DNA of 64,000 nucleotides, from the NCBI GenBank assembly GCA_943788825.1, contig CALSRT010000007.1, positions 186,001 through 250,000 on the forward strand, written 5' to 3'. This DNA is from UBA4582 sp002389265. Lineage in GTDB: Bacteria > Pseudomonadota > Gammaproteobacteria > Pseudomonadales > Azotimanducaceae. Each line of letters begins with the position of its first letter. Positions within the stretch are counted from its first letter, which is position 1. The position numbers were made by a program, and so were the translations under genes. Below are positions 27,555 to 37,071 of the stretch, piece after piece. Under the pieces are notes generated by a model, which made no database searches, had not been told where the DNA came from, and saw nothing but the letters and a program-made list of their open reading frames with translations.

Positions 27555-28319
27555 TCAGCGCACCGGCTCGAATGCTTCAGCACCAAATGAGACAATCATC
27601 AACCGCAGTTTTTCCTTAATGGCCTCAAGCTCAAGTTCATCGGTGCCGCGAACCACCAGATTGGTACCATAGCCATCAGCCCGGTAGAAGGGGTAACTGC
27701 CAACGTCGACATCAGGATGCTGATCCTGAATGGCCGACAGCGCGGCGGCCACTGTACTCTCACCCAAAAAGGCCCCAATCGTCCGGGATCGGACTGGTAA
27801 TCCGCCCTGAATACGCGTCTGATCGAGGGTGCTCGCCATCGCTTGCATCACAGCAGGTACACCAGCCATGACAAACACATTACCGATCTGAAATCCCTGC
27901 GGGCCACCCGTCGGGTTATCGATGAGGGTAGCGCCCTCTGGTACTCTGGCCATTAATAGTCGAGAGTCCATGACGTCAGGCGGCGCCTGCCGACGCTTGA
28001 TTACCTCGACGATATCTGGGTGATAGATTAATTCCACATTGAATGCCCGCGCGATACAAGCGGCGGTAATGTCATCATGGGTCGGCCCGATACCACCCGT
28101 TGTAAACACATAATCGAACTTCGCCCGGCACTCATTCAGGGTCGCGACGATCACGGCTTCAATATCAGGGATAACCCGTGCTTCGGCCATGCGCACGCCC
28201 AGTTCATTCAATACCCCGGCAAGATGGGCGAGATTGGTATCCTGGGTCCGGCCCGAAAGAATTTCGTTGCCGATGATAATCATGCAACCCGTCACGGTTT
28301 TTTGCGCCATAAGATTCAT
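27555..28319 (-). CDS. Molybdopterin-binding protein, CinA N-terminal type
   Basis: 254 aa. It contains only the MoaB/MogA-like domain (TGCMIIIGNEILSGRTQDTN; FDYVFTTGGIGPTHDDIT) and the downstream region found in short CinA-like proteins; the C-terminal nicotinamide-deamidase domain of CinA is missing. Role probably ADP-ribose/NMN related or cofactor binding. A second in-frame ATG lies three codons in. Divergent from uvrA. Confidence 0.85.
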   Translation of the reverse strand: MNLMAQKTVTGCMIIIGNEILSGRTQDTNLAHLAGVLNELGVRMAEARVIPDIEAVIVATLNECRAKFDYVFTTGGIGPTHDDITAACIARAFNVELIYHPDIVEVIKRRQAPPDVMDSRLLMARVPEGATLIDNPTGGPQGFQIGNVFVMAGVPAVMQAMASTLDQTRIQGGLPVRSRTIGAFLGESTVAAALSAIQDQHPDVDVGSYPFYRADGYGTNLVVRGTDELELEAIKEKLRLMIVSFGAEAFEPVR

Positions 28320-28363
28320 CTTCTGTTATGTCTACTGAGCGCCCATGATACTCCATGTGCTCA

Positions 28364-28402
28364 CTGTCATGCGATACATCCAGCCAGGGTTATGCTTATA
28401 AT
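28364..28402 (+). promoter_or_regulatory. Candidate uvrA promoter with LexA-like site
   Basis: CTGT-N8-ACAT at 28364-28379 differs by one base from the gammaproteobacterial SOS box CTGT-N8-ACAG. A perfect TATAAT lies 17 bp further on at 28397-28402, so the box covers the -35 region. This would fit LexA repression of uvrA, as in many gammaproteobacteria. The -35 hexamer itself is poor. Confidence 0.4.
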
Positions 28403-28484
28403 CCAAGCCTCACGGCAACTGGTCTTATTTTTGATATCACCGTAAGACCTAGTGCCCATTTTACAAAGTTAGGTTGCATCAACA

Positions 28485-31310
28485 ATGAAGAAAGCTGCGG
28501 AAGAACTTGACCACATCCTAATCAAGGGCGCCAGAGAGCATAATCTGAAATCCGTCGAGGTCAAAATCCCGAAACGTAAATTGGTGGTTTTCACCGGCGT
28601 ATCCGGCTCCGGCAAGTCCTCGCTGGCATTCGACACCCTTTATGCAGAAGGCCAACGCCGGTATGTTGAGTCGCTATCGGCCTATGCTCGGCAGTTTCTC
28701 GGCCAAATGGAAAAGCCCCGCTACGATATGATTCGCGGGCTCTCACCGACGATTTCTATCGAGCAGAAAACTACTGGTCGGAATCCGCGTTCAACCGTTG
28801 GCACCATCACCGAAATTTCTGACTATCTGCGGGTTCTGTACGCTCGAGTCGGCATCCAACATTGCCATGAGTGCGGGCGTAAGGTGCAGAGCCAATCAGC
28901 CCAGCACATCGCCCGAGAGCTTCTATCCATGGTTCAAGGCACTCGCCTGTACCTGCTTGTACCATTGCTGGTAAATCGTCGCGGCGAACACCGGGAAATG
29001 CTGGAAGACGCTCGCGCCCAAGGATTCGTGCGATTGCGGGTCGACGGCGAGATGCTTCGTAGTGAAGACGTTGAAGCCCTCGACAAACGCAAGAAGCACA
29101 CGGTTGAGGCGGTCATAGACCGCCTAGTTCTTCGTGGCGATAGCATCGAGCGGCTCACAGAATCTGTAGAAGCGGCCCTAAAGCTCGGCAACGGCATGCT
29201 CATTGCGGCCACTGAAGATGGCAAGGACAAGATCTACTCAGAGCACTTGGCCTGTGGCCACTGTAACATTTCATTTCCGGCGTTGAGCCCACAGGCATTT
29301 TCATTCAACAGCCCCCAAGGCATGTGCGAAGCCTGCAATGGTCTGGGTACCCAGGTGGCTTTCGACCCGGATCTGATGTTGCCAGACAAAACTCTGAGTC
29401 TGGCTGACGGAGCCTTGAAGCCTATCGGCAGAATTCATGAAGATAATCATTCCACTGGTTCCACTTACCATCGCCAGGTATTCCATCAGCTCAAGATCCC
29501 CCTGGACAAACCCTGGAAAAAACTTACCAAGGCCCAGCAGAACAAGATTCTTAATGGCACAGGGGAAGTTCGCTACACGATAAATTGGGGCTCTCATGGC
29601 GTCAGTCAATCGCGATATGAAGGGCTGTTCAATCGCCTGATGCGCCGCTTTAAAAACACCAAGTCAGAGGGCATGAAACGCTGGTACAGCCAATTTCTGG
29701 CAAATACTCCCTGCGATAGCTGCCACGGCGTCAGGCTCAGACCGGAAAGCGCTGCGGTACAAGTGGCGAACAAGACCATCGTCGAGATCTCCGCGCTGAC
29801 CATTGATGAGACTGCACGCTTTTTCACCCAACTTAAGTTGCCCGGAGCCGCCGGTGAAATCGCCGCAGAGATCCTCAAGGAGATCTGCAATCGCCTCGAT
29901 TTTCTGGTTTCTGTGGGCCTGTCATACCTGTCACTCGGACGTCTCGGGCCATCCCTGTCTGGCGGCGAATCACAGCGCATCAGGCTCGCCAGCCAGGTGG
30001 GCTCTGAGCTTTCCGGGGTGATCTACATCCTCGACGAGCCCAGCATTGGCCTTCACCAACGGGATAATGAGAAGCTGCTCGGTACCCTTTGCCGAATGCG
30101 GGATATCGGCAATACGGTGGTGGTGGTCGAGCACGATGAAGAAACCATCCGCATGGCAGATTATGTCGTCGACTTCGGTCCCGGCGCCGGGATCAACGGC
30201 GGACATATCGTCCACGCAGGCACGGCCAAGAGTCTTGAGAGAAATACGAAATCACTCACCGGCAACTATCTGTCGGGCAGAACGCAAATCGCCATCCGAG
30301 CCCAGCGTCGTCAGGCTCGAGGCCACGTCGTCGTCGAAGGCGCAACCGCCAACAACCTCAAACAGATTACGGTCGCTTTTCCTCTCGGCGTACTGACTGC
30401 GGTCACTGGCGTCTCCGGGGCGGGCAAATCCACCCTCGTCAATGATATTCTGCATCCGGCCCTGGCTCGGCAATTCCATAACGCCACCCAGCGCATCGGC
30501 ACCCATGAGCGCATTACTGGACTGGAGCAACTCGACAAGGTGGTGGCAATTGACCAGCGACCCATCGGCAGAACACCACGGAGTAATCCGGCGACCTATA
30601 TCAAAGTCTTCGATGAGATTCGCAGCTTCTTCTCCCTGCTACCAGGGGCTCGCATGCGCGGTTACAAACCCGGGCGTTTCTCGTTCAACGTCAAGGGCGG
30701 TCGCTGTGAAACCTGTCAGGGCGATGGAGTACGTAAGATCGAGATGCACTTTTTGTCAGACGTCTATGTGAAGTGCGAAGAATGTGATGGGCGCCGGTTT
30801 AACGAAGCCACCCTCGAGGTCAAATACAAGGGCAAATCCATCGCCGACCTGTTGGACCTGACGATTGCCGAGGCTGTTGTGCACTTTCGGGAGCACCCAA
30901 AAATATTCAACAAATTACAACTGCTGGTGGACGTTGGTCTTGATTACCTGCAACTGGGCCAACCGTCTTCAACCCTCTCTGGCGGTGAGGCACAGCGTAT
31001 CAAGCTGGCCCGAGAGCTCTCCAAAGTTGCCACCGGTAAAACCTTTTATATCCTCGATGAGCCAACCACAGGCCTGCATTTTGATGACGTTCGAAAACTC
31101 TTGGTGGTCCTCGACCGTCTGGTAGACGCCGGCAACTCCGTCACGGTCATCGAACACAACCTGGATGTCATCAAAACTGCCGATTGGATTATCGACCTGG
31201 GACCCGACGGCGGCCCCAAAGGCGGATTTATCATCGCTCAGGGCACGCCGGAACAGGTTAAGAAGGTCAAGGCCTCCGAGACCGGTCGCTACTTGAAGCC
31301 GCTCCTGTAG
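28485..31310 (+). CDS. uvrA: Excinuclease ABC subunit A
   Basis: 941 aa, full length. DNA damage recognition ATPase of nucleotide excision repair. Two ABC domains: Walker A GVSGSGKSSLAFDTLYAEGQ and GVSGAGKSTLVNDI; signatures LSGGESQRIRLA and LSGGEAQRIKLA; Walker B YILDEPSIGLHQRD and YILDEPTTGLHFDD. Zinc-finger cysteine pairs: CHECG, CGHC/CEAC, and CETC/CEEC near KGGRCETCQGDG. Stand-alone gene followed by a strong hairpin. Confidence 0.98.
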   Translation: MKKAAEELDHILIKGAREHNLKSVEVKIPKRKLVVFTGVSGSGKSSLAFDTLYAEGQRRYVESLSAYARQFLGQMEKPRYDMIRGLSPTISIEQKTTGRNPRSTVGTITEISDYLRVLYARVGIQHCHECGRKVQSQSAQHIARELLSMVQGTRLYLLVPLLVNRRGEHREMLEDARAQGFVRLRVDGEMLRSEDVEALDKRKKHTVEAVIDRLVLRGDSIERLTESVEAALKLGNGMLIAATEDGKDKIYSEHLACGHCNISFPALSPQAFSFNSPQGMCEACNGLGTQVAFDPDLMLPDKTLSLADGALKPIGRIHEDNHSTGSTYHRQVFHQLKIPLDKPWKKLTKAQQNKILNGTGEVRYTINWGSHGVSQSRYEGLFNRLMRRFKNTKSEGMKRWYSQFLANTPCDSCHGVRLRPESAAVQVANKTIVEISALTIDETARFFTQLKLPGAAGEIAAEILKEICNRLDFLVSVGLSYLSLGRLGPSLSGGESQRIRLASQVGSELSGVIYILDEPSIGLHQRDNEKLLGTLCRMRDIGNTVVVVEHDEETIRMADYVVDFGPGAGINGGHIVHAGTAKSLERNTKSLTGNYLSGRTQIAIRAQRRQARGHVVVEGATANNLKQITVAFPLGVLTAVTGVSGAGKSTLVNDILHPALARQFHNATQRIGTHERITGLEQLDKVVAIDQRPIGRTPRSNPATYIKVFDEIRSFFSLLPGARMRGYKPGRFSFNVKGGRCETCQGDGVRKIEMHFLSDVYVKCEECDGRRFNEATLEVKYKGKSIADLLDLTIAEAVVHFREHPKIFNKLQLLVDVGLDYLQLGQPSSTLSGGEAQRIKLARELSKVATGKTFYILDEPTTGLHFDDVRKLLVVLDRLVDAGNSVTVIEHNLDVIKTADWIIDLGPDGGPKGGFIIAQGTPEQVKKVKASETGRYLKPLL

Positions 31311-31311
31311 C

Positions 31312-31354
31312 CTGCAAACCCAGCCCACGCGCTGTTGGTGGACTGGGTTTGCAG
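31312..31354 (+). terminator. Hairpin after uvrA, probable terminator
   Basis: A perfect 12-bp inverted repeat (arms 31312-31323 and 31343-31354, CTGCAAACCCAG and its complement) with a 19-nt loop starts 1 nt after the uvrA stop. A T5 run follows about 10 nt after the stem. The spacing is loose for a classical intrinsic terminator, but the stem is unlikely by chance. It also shows that the Nudix gene does not start upstream of it. Confidence 0.65.
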
Positions 31355-31406
31355 CGTCCGGTGTTTTTCAGCTACAGTGCAAGCTCCATTTCACAACGGT
31401 TTCATC

Positions 31407-32249
31407 ATGAGCGAATCAGATCCCGAGCAGGTCGCAATACGGCACGCGGCCACGGTAATGCTGATCGATGATCGCCCGGACTTACAGGTTTACATGATGG
31501 AGCGCCATGCCGACATCGTCTTCGGCGGCGGTATGTGGGTTTTCCCCGGCGGCCGAGTCGATGAAGCTGACGACCCATCGACCTTCGCGCCCTTCTGTCT
31601 GCACCGCACTGACACACAAGCCAGTGAGCTGATGCAAATGCCCGCTGGCGCCCTGACCTATTATGTGGCCGCCGTTCGAGAAGCCTTCGAGGAAGCGGGA
31701 ATCCTGTTGGCGTTACACCGCGACACAGGCCGCCTGCTCGACCTATCTGAGCCAGAGACGATGCGGCGATTCGAAGCCCACCGGCGCGACATCAACGACA
31801 GCAATCGCAATTTTATTGAGTTAATCGAAGACGAAAACCTGATTCTCGACGTCGGCACTATGCATTATATTGCCCGCTGGATTACGCCCGTCGGACCACC
31901 TCGGCGCTATGACACGCGGTTCTTTATCACGCGCATGCCTGCGGCTCAAACCCCTATCCATGACGACCATGAACTGGTGCACGCCCAGTGGTTAACCCCA
32001 GCTGAAATTCTTCGCCAGTTCGATAGCGGAACAATGACATTGATGAGCCCCACCCTGCGCATGCTCAGGTGCCTGGCTCGCTTCACCAGCGCTGATGAGG
32101 TGATGGCTGCGGCCGCCGCCAACCAACCTGATGAACGAGCTCGAGTCAACGCGACCGGTGACATCGTCTTACCCGGTGATGCCGACTATGACACAGCAAA
32201 CGAAAACATCGAGAGTGGCTGGGTTCGCCTGCGACCCTTATTACGTTGA
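31407..32249 (+). CDS. Nudix hydrolase, NUDT19-like with split Nudix box
   Basis: 280 aa. Start at ATG 31407 (MSESDPEQVAIRHAATVML); the frame is open upstream but runs into the uvrA terminator hairpin. WVFPGGRVDEADD is separated from YVAAVREAFEEAGILL by about 30 residues, so the Nudix box is interrupted, as in the NUDT19/RP2 subgroup, known to act on acyl-CoA/CoA. The REUxEExGU half is intact. CoA-ester diphosphatase activity is plausible beside the acyl-CoA genes downstream. Confidence 0.82.
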   Translation: MSESDPEQVAIRHAATVMLIDDRPDLQVYMMERHADIVFGGGMWVFPGGRVDEADDPSTFAPFCLHRTDTQASELMQMPAGALTYYVAAVREAFEEAGILLALHRDTGRLLDLSEPETMRRFEAHRRDINDSNRNFIELIEDENLILDVGTMHYIARWITPVGPPRRYDTRFFITRMPAAQTPIHDDHELVHAQWLTPAEILRQFDSGTMTLMSPTLRMLRCLARFTSADEVMAAAAANQPDERARVNATGDIVLPGDADYDTANENIESGWVRLRPLLR

Positions 32250-32263
32250 ATATCAGCAGCGTT

Positions 32264-32290
32264 AAACATCAGCAAACATCAGCAAACATC
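32264..32290 (+). repeat. 10-bp tandem repeat before acyl-CoA dehydrogenase
   Basis: The unit AAACATCAGC occurs about 2.7 times in a row in the short gap before the next gene. No function is visible. Confidence 0.6.
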
Positions 32291-32309
32291 AAAATATGAG
32301 AACCGCCAG

Positions 32310-33422
32310 ATGAATTTTGGTTTCACTGAAGAACAAGACTTGTTGCGTGACCAGGTCCGCAAATTCCTAGATGCACAATCTCCCGTGAGCCGAGTCAGGG
32401 AAATCATGCACACCGATGCAGGCTTTGACCGGCAAATCTGGCAGCAGATCGCCGACCTCGGCTGGCTGGGTCTGGTGGTTGAGCCTGAGTATGACGGTGT
32501 TGGCCTCGGCTTTGTTGATTTGATTGTCATACTCGAGGAAATGGGCAAGAGTCTATTTCCATCGCCCTTCATAGCCCACTCGCTGGCGGCATCGACCCTC
32601 AATGAGCTCGCCTCAGCTGACCAGAAAAAACGCCACCTGAATGACCTTGCCTGCGGTCGAACTATTGGCACCATTGCCCTGCTGGATATTCATGATCTGC
32701 CCAACGCAGAGAGCATCACCTTAAGCGGCGTTATCCAGGAGAATGGTGTCATACTCAATGGCAAGAAATTATTCGTCATGGACGCCGACAATGCGGATCT
32801 GTTCATCGTCGCCTTCAAAGACCAGCACGTACCTTATCTCGCCTTGATCCGCCGTGATCAAACAGGGGTCAGCACACAAGGCTCTGCCACCATGGATTTA
32901 ACCAAGCGTGTGGGCAGTCTCGAACTCGACAATGTCAGCGTTGCTACTCAAGATCTGATAATGACCAACAATGAGAACATCAATCGATTGTTAGACAAGG
33001 CCGCTGTTGCCGTTACTGCGGAAATGATAGGTGCTGCTGAAGCCGTCATCTATATGACAACCAATTACGCCAAAGATCGTCTTCAGTTCGACAACCCCAT
33101 TGGCAAATATCAAGGCGTTAAACACCGACTTGCCGAAATGTATGTGGATGTAGAGTCTTTCAGATCCTTACTTTACTACGCTGCATGGTGCGTCGATGAA
33201 AGCCCGCACGAACTGCCTCGATCAGCATCCCTCGCCAAGGCTTACGCATCTGACGCGTTCAGCCAGATTGGCACTGACGGAGTCCAACTCCATGGCGCCA
33301 TAGGTTTTACCCAAGAGTACGATGTGCAGCTCTATCTGAAACGTTCCAAATGGGCCAGGCCCATCTTTGGCGATGCCGACTACCACTATGAGCGCATTCA
33401 TCAGCTACAGGTTACGGACTAA
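32310..33422 (+). CDS. Acyl-CoA dehydrogenase, small-subunit type
   Basis: 370 aa. Acyl-CoA dehydrogenase fold: FTEEQDLLRDQVRKFLD at the start, the middle beta domain (NGKKLFVMDADNADLFIV) poorer in FAD motifs than its neighbour, and VQLHGAIGFTQEYDVQLYLKR near the end. This last motif and the reduced FAD loop are typical of the partner subunit in heteromeric alpha2beta2 dehydrogenases of steroid and cyclic-acid catabolism. It is followed after 89 bp by a second dehydrogenase. Confidence 0.88.
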   Translation: MNFGFTEEQDLLRDQVRKFLDAQSPVSRVREIMHTDAGFDRQIWQQIADLGWLGLVVEPEYDGVGLGFVDLIVILEEMGKSLFPSPFIAHSLAASTLNELASADQKKRHLNDLACGRTIGTIALLDIHDLPNAESITLSGVIQENGVILNGKKLFVMDADNADLFIVAFKDQHVPYLALIRRDQTGVSTQGSATMDLTKRVGSLELDNVSVATQDLIMTNNENINRLLDKAAVAVTAEMIGAAEAVIYMTTNYAKDRLQFDNPIGKYQGVKHRLAEMYVDVESFRSLLYYAAWCVDESPHELPRSASLAKAYASDAFSQIGTDGVQLHGAIGFTQEYDVQLYLKRSKWARPIFGDADYHYERIHQLQVTD

Positions 33423-33511
33423 CTGCAGATTGTCACGCGCTCGAAGTTTTCGAACATACTAACCAGCATATTACGACACAACAAAATATGTCGCAGTGAA
33501 GGAGAGCCCAC

Positions 33512-34678
33512 ATGGACTTTGAATATACTCAAGCCGAAGAAACTTTTAGGCATGAAGTGCGTACATTTCTCGATGAAAACCTGCCCCCCAAGGACCAAAG
33601 GGGCGCCGATTTTATGGCGCAATGGCTTGATAAAGTAAGGGCAAAGCGCTGGGTAGGGTTTGCATGGCCGAAGGAAGTCGGCGGCGGCGGCGGCGACATC
33701 ATGCAGCAGGTGATTCTCAAGGAAGAAATGGCCAAGCGCCAAGCGCCGCCATTGGGTACGTGCATGATGGGTCTTGCCTGGGTTGGCCCGGGCATCATCC
33801 AATATGGTACTGACGAACAAAAAAACCGCTTTATCCCGGACATATTGAATAGCAAGTATCATTGGTGTACTGGATACTCAGAGCCCAATGTTGGCAGTGA
33901 CCTAGCAGCGCTACAATGCAAAGCGATTCTCGATGGCGATCACTACGTCATTAACGGCACAAAGATATGGACTAGTCTCGCGCCATTCGCGCAGTGGATA
34001 TCCATGTTAGTACGCACCGACAATTTCGGCTCAACCACCACCAAGCATGACGGCATCACCGCATTACTGGTTGACCTGAGCTCACCGGGTATCGAGATCA
34101 AACCCATTGAAAACATGGCAGGCGGCAAGGTTTTCGCACAAATTTTCTTCGACAATGTCCGCGTACCCGTCAACAATCGTCTCGGTAAGGAAGGTCAGGG
34201 CTGGGCCGTAACGATTTCTTCGCTCGCCAACGAGCGCTCCAGCATTGGCGAAGTCACGGCTATGTATGCAAAACTGGACAGTCTCAAAACACTGATCAAG
34301 GACAGCCAGCGGCAGGGAAAACCTGCCATGGAAGACCAAAGAATACGGCGCCGCTTGGCAGTATTTGAGGCAAAAATCGAAGCTATGCGGCTTAATGGCC
34401 TGCGTTATTTGACTCGTCAAATTAAGGGCGAGCCTCTGTCCAGTGAAACCTCTGTTAACAAGCTCCATCGTGCTGACCTTGAAGTCGAGATGAGCGACTT
34501 TGCGATCGACGTACTGGGGCAACCCGGGCTGCAGCTTGGCAATCAACTTGAGGCCGTCAATCGCGGCAAGTGGGCAAAGGAATCGCTCGGCTGGCCGAAT
34601 GTCGTTATCGGTGGTGGCACCCCGAACATTCAGAAGAATATTATCGCCGAACGAATACTTGGTTTACCTAAAGACTAG
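33512..34678 (+). CDS. Acyl-CoA dehydrogenase, large-subunit type
   Basis: 388 aa. FAD/substrate motif YHWCTGYSEPNVGSDLAALQ, INGTKIWTSLAPFAQW, GQGWAVTISSLANERSS and the C-terminal VIGGGTPNIQKNIIAERILG. GAAGGAGA lies 6-9 nt before the start. Together with the preceding gene it may form a heteromeric enzyme; this is inferred from gene order and the different motif sets. Substrate unknown. It is closely similar in layout to the dehydrogenase at 21.9-23.1 kb. Confidence 0.9.
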   Translation: MDFEYTQAEETFRHEVRTFLDENLPPKDQRGADFMAQWLDKVRAKRWVGFAWPKEVGGGGGDIMQQVILKEEMAKRQAPPLGTCMMGLAWVGPGIIQYGTDEQKNRFIPDILNSKYHWCTGYSEPNVGSDLAALQCKAILDGDHYVINGTKIWTSLAPFAQWISMLVRTDNFGSTTTKHDGITALLVDLSSPGIEIKPIENMAGGKVFAQIFFDNVRVPVNNRLGKEGQGWAVTISSLANERSSIGEVTAMYAKLDSLKTLIKDSQRQGKPAMEDQRIRRRLAVFEAKIEAMRLNGLRYLTRQIKGEPLSSETSVNKLHRADLEVEMSDFAIDVLGQPGLQLGNQLEAVNRGKWAKESLGWPNVVIGGGTPNIQKNIIAERILGLPKD

Positions 34679-34815
34679 GCTTATGCTTCGCTACAGCGGG
34701 CGCAAGCTACAAACACCTCAGCACTACGACGGGTTGGCTCAAGTCGGCGTAGGTTGGCCAACCACTGTAATAGTCGTATACTCAGGCCTGTTCGCCAATG
34801 GGTCCGGAGCTTATT

Positions 34816-35742
34816 ATGAAATGGATAAAGTTAGCCATTCTGCCAATCCTGCTACTGCTCACCCTGGGCATCTATGTCTTGGACTCTGTCGACTCTATCA
34901 ACTCTATCAACTCTATCGACTCTATCAACTCTATCAACAACGAAGAAGAACAAAAAATCGCTGAGGTCGCGAGTGAAAATGACACAGCCATTCTCAACAA
35001 CAGCGCCAGCTCCTCCACACTGGTACCAGCGCAAGCACCCGCATTAACATCAGCCATCAACGCCGGACCCAAACCCGAATTTGCCAAAATACGCGATGTC
35101 AAAGAAAAGAAAAAAATATTTTTCGAGTACATGCTGCCAATGATCCGCCAAACCAACGCCGCAGTGTTAACTCAGCGCGAATCTATATTAACCATCCAGC
35201 AAAAATTTATTAACAATGGGAAAATTGAACCTGCAGACCAACTAGTGCTCGACGAATTACTCGACACCTACCATGTCGACGTAGAAGACGAGATAACTAT
35301 GGCGCACATCACAGAACTGCTAAGCCGCTGTGACATAGTGCCCGCCGGACTGATACTCGCCCAATCTGCCAACGAATCAGCCTGGGGAACTTCACGGTTT
35401 GCCGTTAAGGCGAATAATTTCTTTGGTCTGTGGTGTTTTCGACGAGGTTGCGGTTTGACGCCCACCGATCGCAACGACGGTGCGTCACATGAAGTGGCAA
35501 AATTTGAGACGGTCAGTCACGGCGTAAATTACTACGTGAAAACCATCAATACCAACAATGCTTACAAGAATCTTCGGAAAATTCGCGCGGATTTGCGCGC
35601 CGAGAACAAGACCATTACGGGCACAGTGCTGGCCGAAGGGTTACTGCGTTATTCTGAACGCGGCAAAGCCTACGTTAAAGAAATTCAAAGTATGATTCGT
35701 TACAATAAATTGAGTCGCTACAATCTCGATAATCGAGCCTGA
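34816..35742 (+). CDS. Bax-like glucosaminidase
   Basis: 308 aa from the ATG with GGAG 6 nt upstream. N-terminal signal anchor (IKLAILPILLLLTLGIYVL), then a low-complexity (D/N)SI repeat, a linker, and a glucosaminidase-type lysozyme fold (about residues 150-300): GLILAQSANESAWGTSRFA holds the catalytic Glu, followed by NNFFGLWCF and YVKTINTNNAY. Probably trims peptidoglycan in the periplasm, like Bax/FlgJ. Isolated gene. Confidence 0.88.
   Translation: MKWIKLAILPILLLLTLGIYVLDSVDSINSINSIDSINSINNEEEQKIAEVASENDTAILNNSASSSTLVPAQAPALTSAINAGPKPEFAKIRDVKEKKKIFFEYMLPMIRQTNAAVLTQRESILTIQQKFINNGKIEPADQLVLDELLDTYHVDVEDEITMAHITELLSRCDIVPAGLILAQSANESAWGTSRFAVKANNFFGLWCFRRGCGLTPTDRNDGASHEVAKFETVSHGVNYYVKTINTNNAYKNLRKIRADLRAENKTITGTVLAEGLLRYSERGKAYVKEIQSMIRYNKLSRYNLDNRA
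34882..34935 (+). repeat. 9-bp in-frame minisatellite in Bax-like gene
   Basis: Six units of (G/A)ACTCT(A/G)TC encode (D/N)-S-(I/V) repeats directly after the membrane anchor. Copy changes would alter tether length without shifting frame. Confidence 0.85.
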
Positions 35743-35876
35743 ACAACTCGGCTCGGCGCTGTCGCCACCCCACTCGCCCTGCTAAAAAAACATCAGGGGT
35801 TGGCAGTGTTGTGGAATCAGCCTCAACTTGAAAACTCAACGCCCGCCAGTACACCACTTGTTGAAAGGAACTTTGC

Positions 35877-36461
35877 GTGATTTACCAAGTTAGTTTGATT
35901 AAAGATCACTGTCGACCCAGCAGCAATTCTGGGATCGCAGCGATCCGGGCACATCAAGCTGAGCTCGAAACACAAGGCATCAGACTATATGGCATCTTTG
36001 CCGGTCTACTTGGCTTAGCCACCAACGAGATTTACGTGGTTACTTATAGTCCCCAGCCACACTCGCTGCAGGCAACCGTAACCGCCGCCGGCCTTGAGCT
36101 TGAAGCCAGCCATGAGTTTTTACCGACGGCCAGGCCCACAGAACATGCACCCCTGACAAAGCCAGGCATCTATGTCTTTCGCTGGTTTAAAGTCAAAAAT
36201 ACCGACGTAAAGGCAATCGTCGAGCTATCAACAACCGCCTGGAAAAGTTTTGAAGCAGGCTTTCAGACTCAGGTCCAGGGCTTGTTCGCCGAACCAGAGT
36301 CTGCTGCGGTTTTCGGCCAGATGCTCTTAATCACACGTTATGCTGACCTGTCTGTCTGGGAGGCATCCCGCCATCCTAGCGACGAAGCGCGAGAAAATTT
36401 TCAGCGCCGCCATGCACTCACAATAGAAGCCAAACCTATCGCCACTCAGCTGGCCCTGTGA
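35877..36461 (+). CDS. NIPSNAP/dimeric alpha-beta barrel family protein
   Basis: 194 aa. Two ferredoxin-like halves: MIYQVSLIKDHCRPSSN and IYVFRWFKVKNTDVKAIVEL, with typical W-x-S-F-E (TAWKSFEAGF) and a C-terminal conserved pattern (LLITRYADLSVWEASR). This matches NIPSNAP-type proteins, often near acyl-CoA degradation genes. No enzyme activity can be assigned. Starts with GTG (35877). Confidence 0.75.
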   Translation: MIYQVSLIKDHCRPSSNSGIAAIRAHQAELETQGIRLYGIFAGLLGLATNEIYVVTYSPQPHSLQATVTAAGLELEASHEFLPTARPTEHAPLTKPGIYVFRWFKVKNTDVKAIVELSTTAWKSFEAGFQTQVQGLFAEPESAAVFGQMLLITRYADLSVWEASRHPSDEARENFQRRHALTIEAKPIATQLAL

Positions 36462-36478
36462 TTCCCATGCAGCGTTTT

Positions 36479-37030
36479 TCAGGCGCCCAGGTGATGCAAG
36501 GCGCGCCACAATGTCGCCACCACCAGCGCATGATCGATCTCGCCACTAAGGAGTAATTCCGGAATCTGTGCCAAGGGGACTAATTGGACTTCCGTGTGCT
36601 CCGTGGACTGATTATCGATGACGGACCCAGAATGCACGATGGGGGCCAACCAGGTATGCAGGCGGTTCTTGAAAATGGCCGGATTCGGGTTCAAACAGCC
36701 CAAAGAAATGAGCTCACCGACCACGTAGCCCGTTTCTTCCAGGCATTCACGAGCGGCGGCGACAACCGGCTGCTCTCCCGGGTCCACCATGCCACCGGGA
36801 ATCTCGAGGGTGATGCGCTCTGACCCATGACGGAACTGACGCACCAGGACCACCTCATTGTCGGCGGTGATCGGCACCACATTGACCCAATCAGCCGTGT
36901 CCAAAAAGTAGAACTGATGCGCCTGCCGGGTAATGGGCGATAACGAAGTTGATTCGTTCACGGTAAAGATACGACAATCAGCCACAACTCGGCTGCGTTG
37001 ACGTTGCCAGGCTGCAATTTCCAGGTTCAT
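36479..37030 (-). CDS. Nudix hydrolase, ADP-ribose pyrophosphatase-like
   Basis: 183 aa. Canonical Nudix box: GGMVDPGEQPVVAAARECLEETGY matches G-x5-E-x7-R-E-U-x-E-E-x-G-U except A-R-E-C. The preceding VVLVRQFRHGSERITLEIPGG is typical of ADP-ribose pyrophosphatases (NudF-like). Cytoplasmic nucleotide-sugar or ADP-ribose hydrolysis. Convergent with the NIPSNAP gene. Sequences are written here in part only. Confidence 0.9.
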   Translation of the reverse strand: MNLEIAAWQRQRSRVVADCRIFTVNESTSLSPITRQAHQFYFLDTADWVNVVPITADNEVVLVRQFRHGSERITLEIPGGMVDPGEQPVVAAARECLEETGYVVGELISLGCLNPNPAIFKNRLHTWLAPIVHSGSVIDNQSTEHTEVQLVPLAQIPELLLSGEIDHALVVATLWRALHHLGA

Positions 37031-37071
37031 TCAATCCTGCTCCGAACGCTCAATGTGCACAGAAAATGGCG

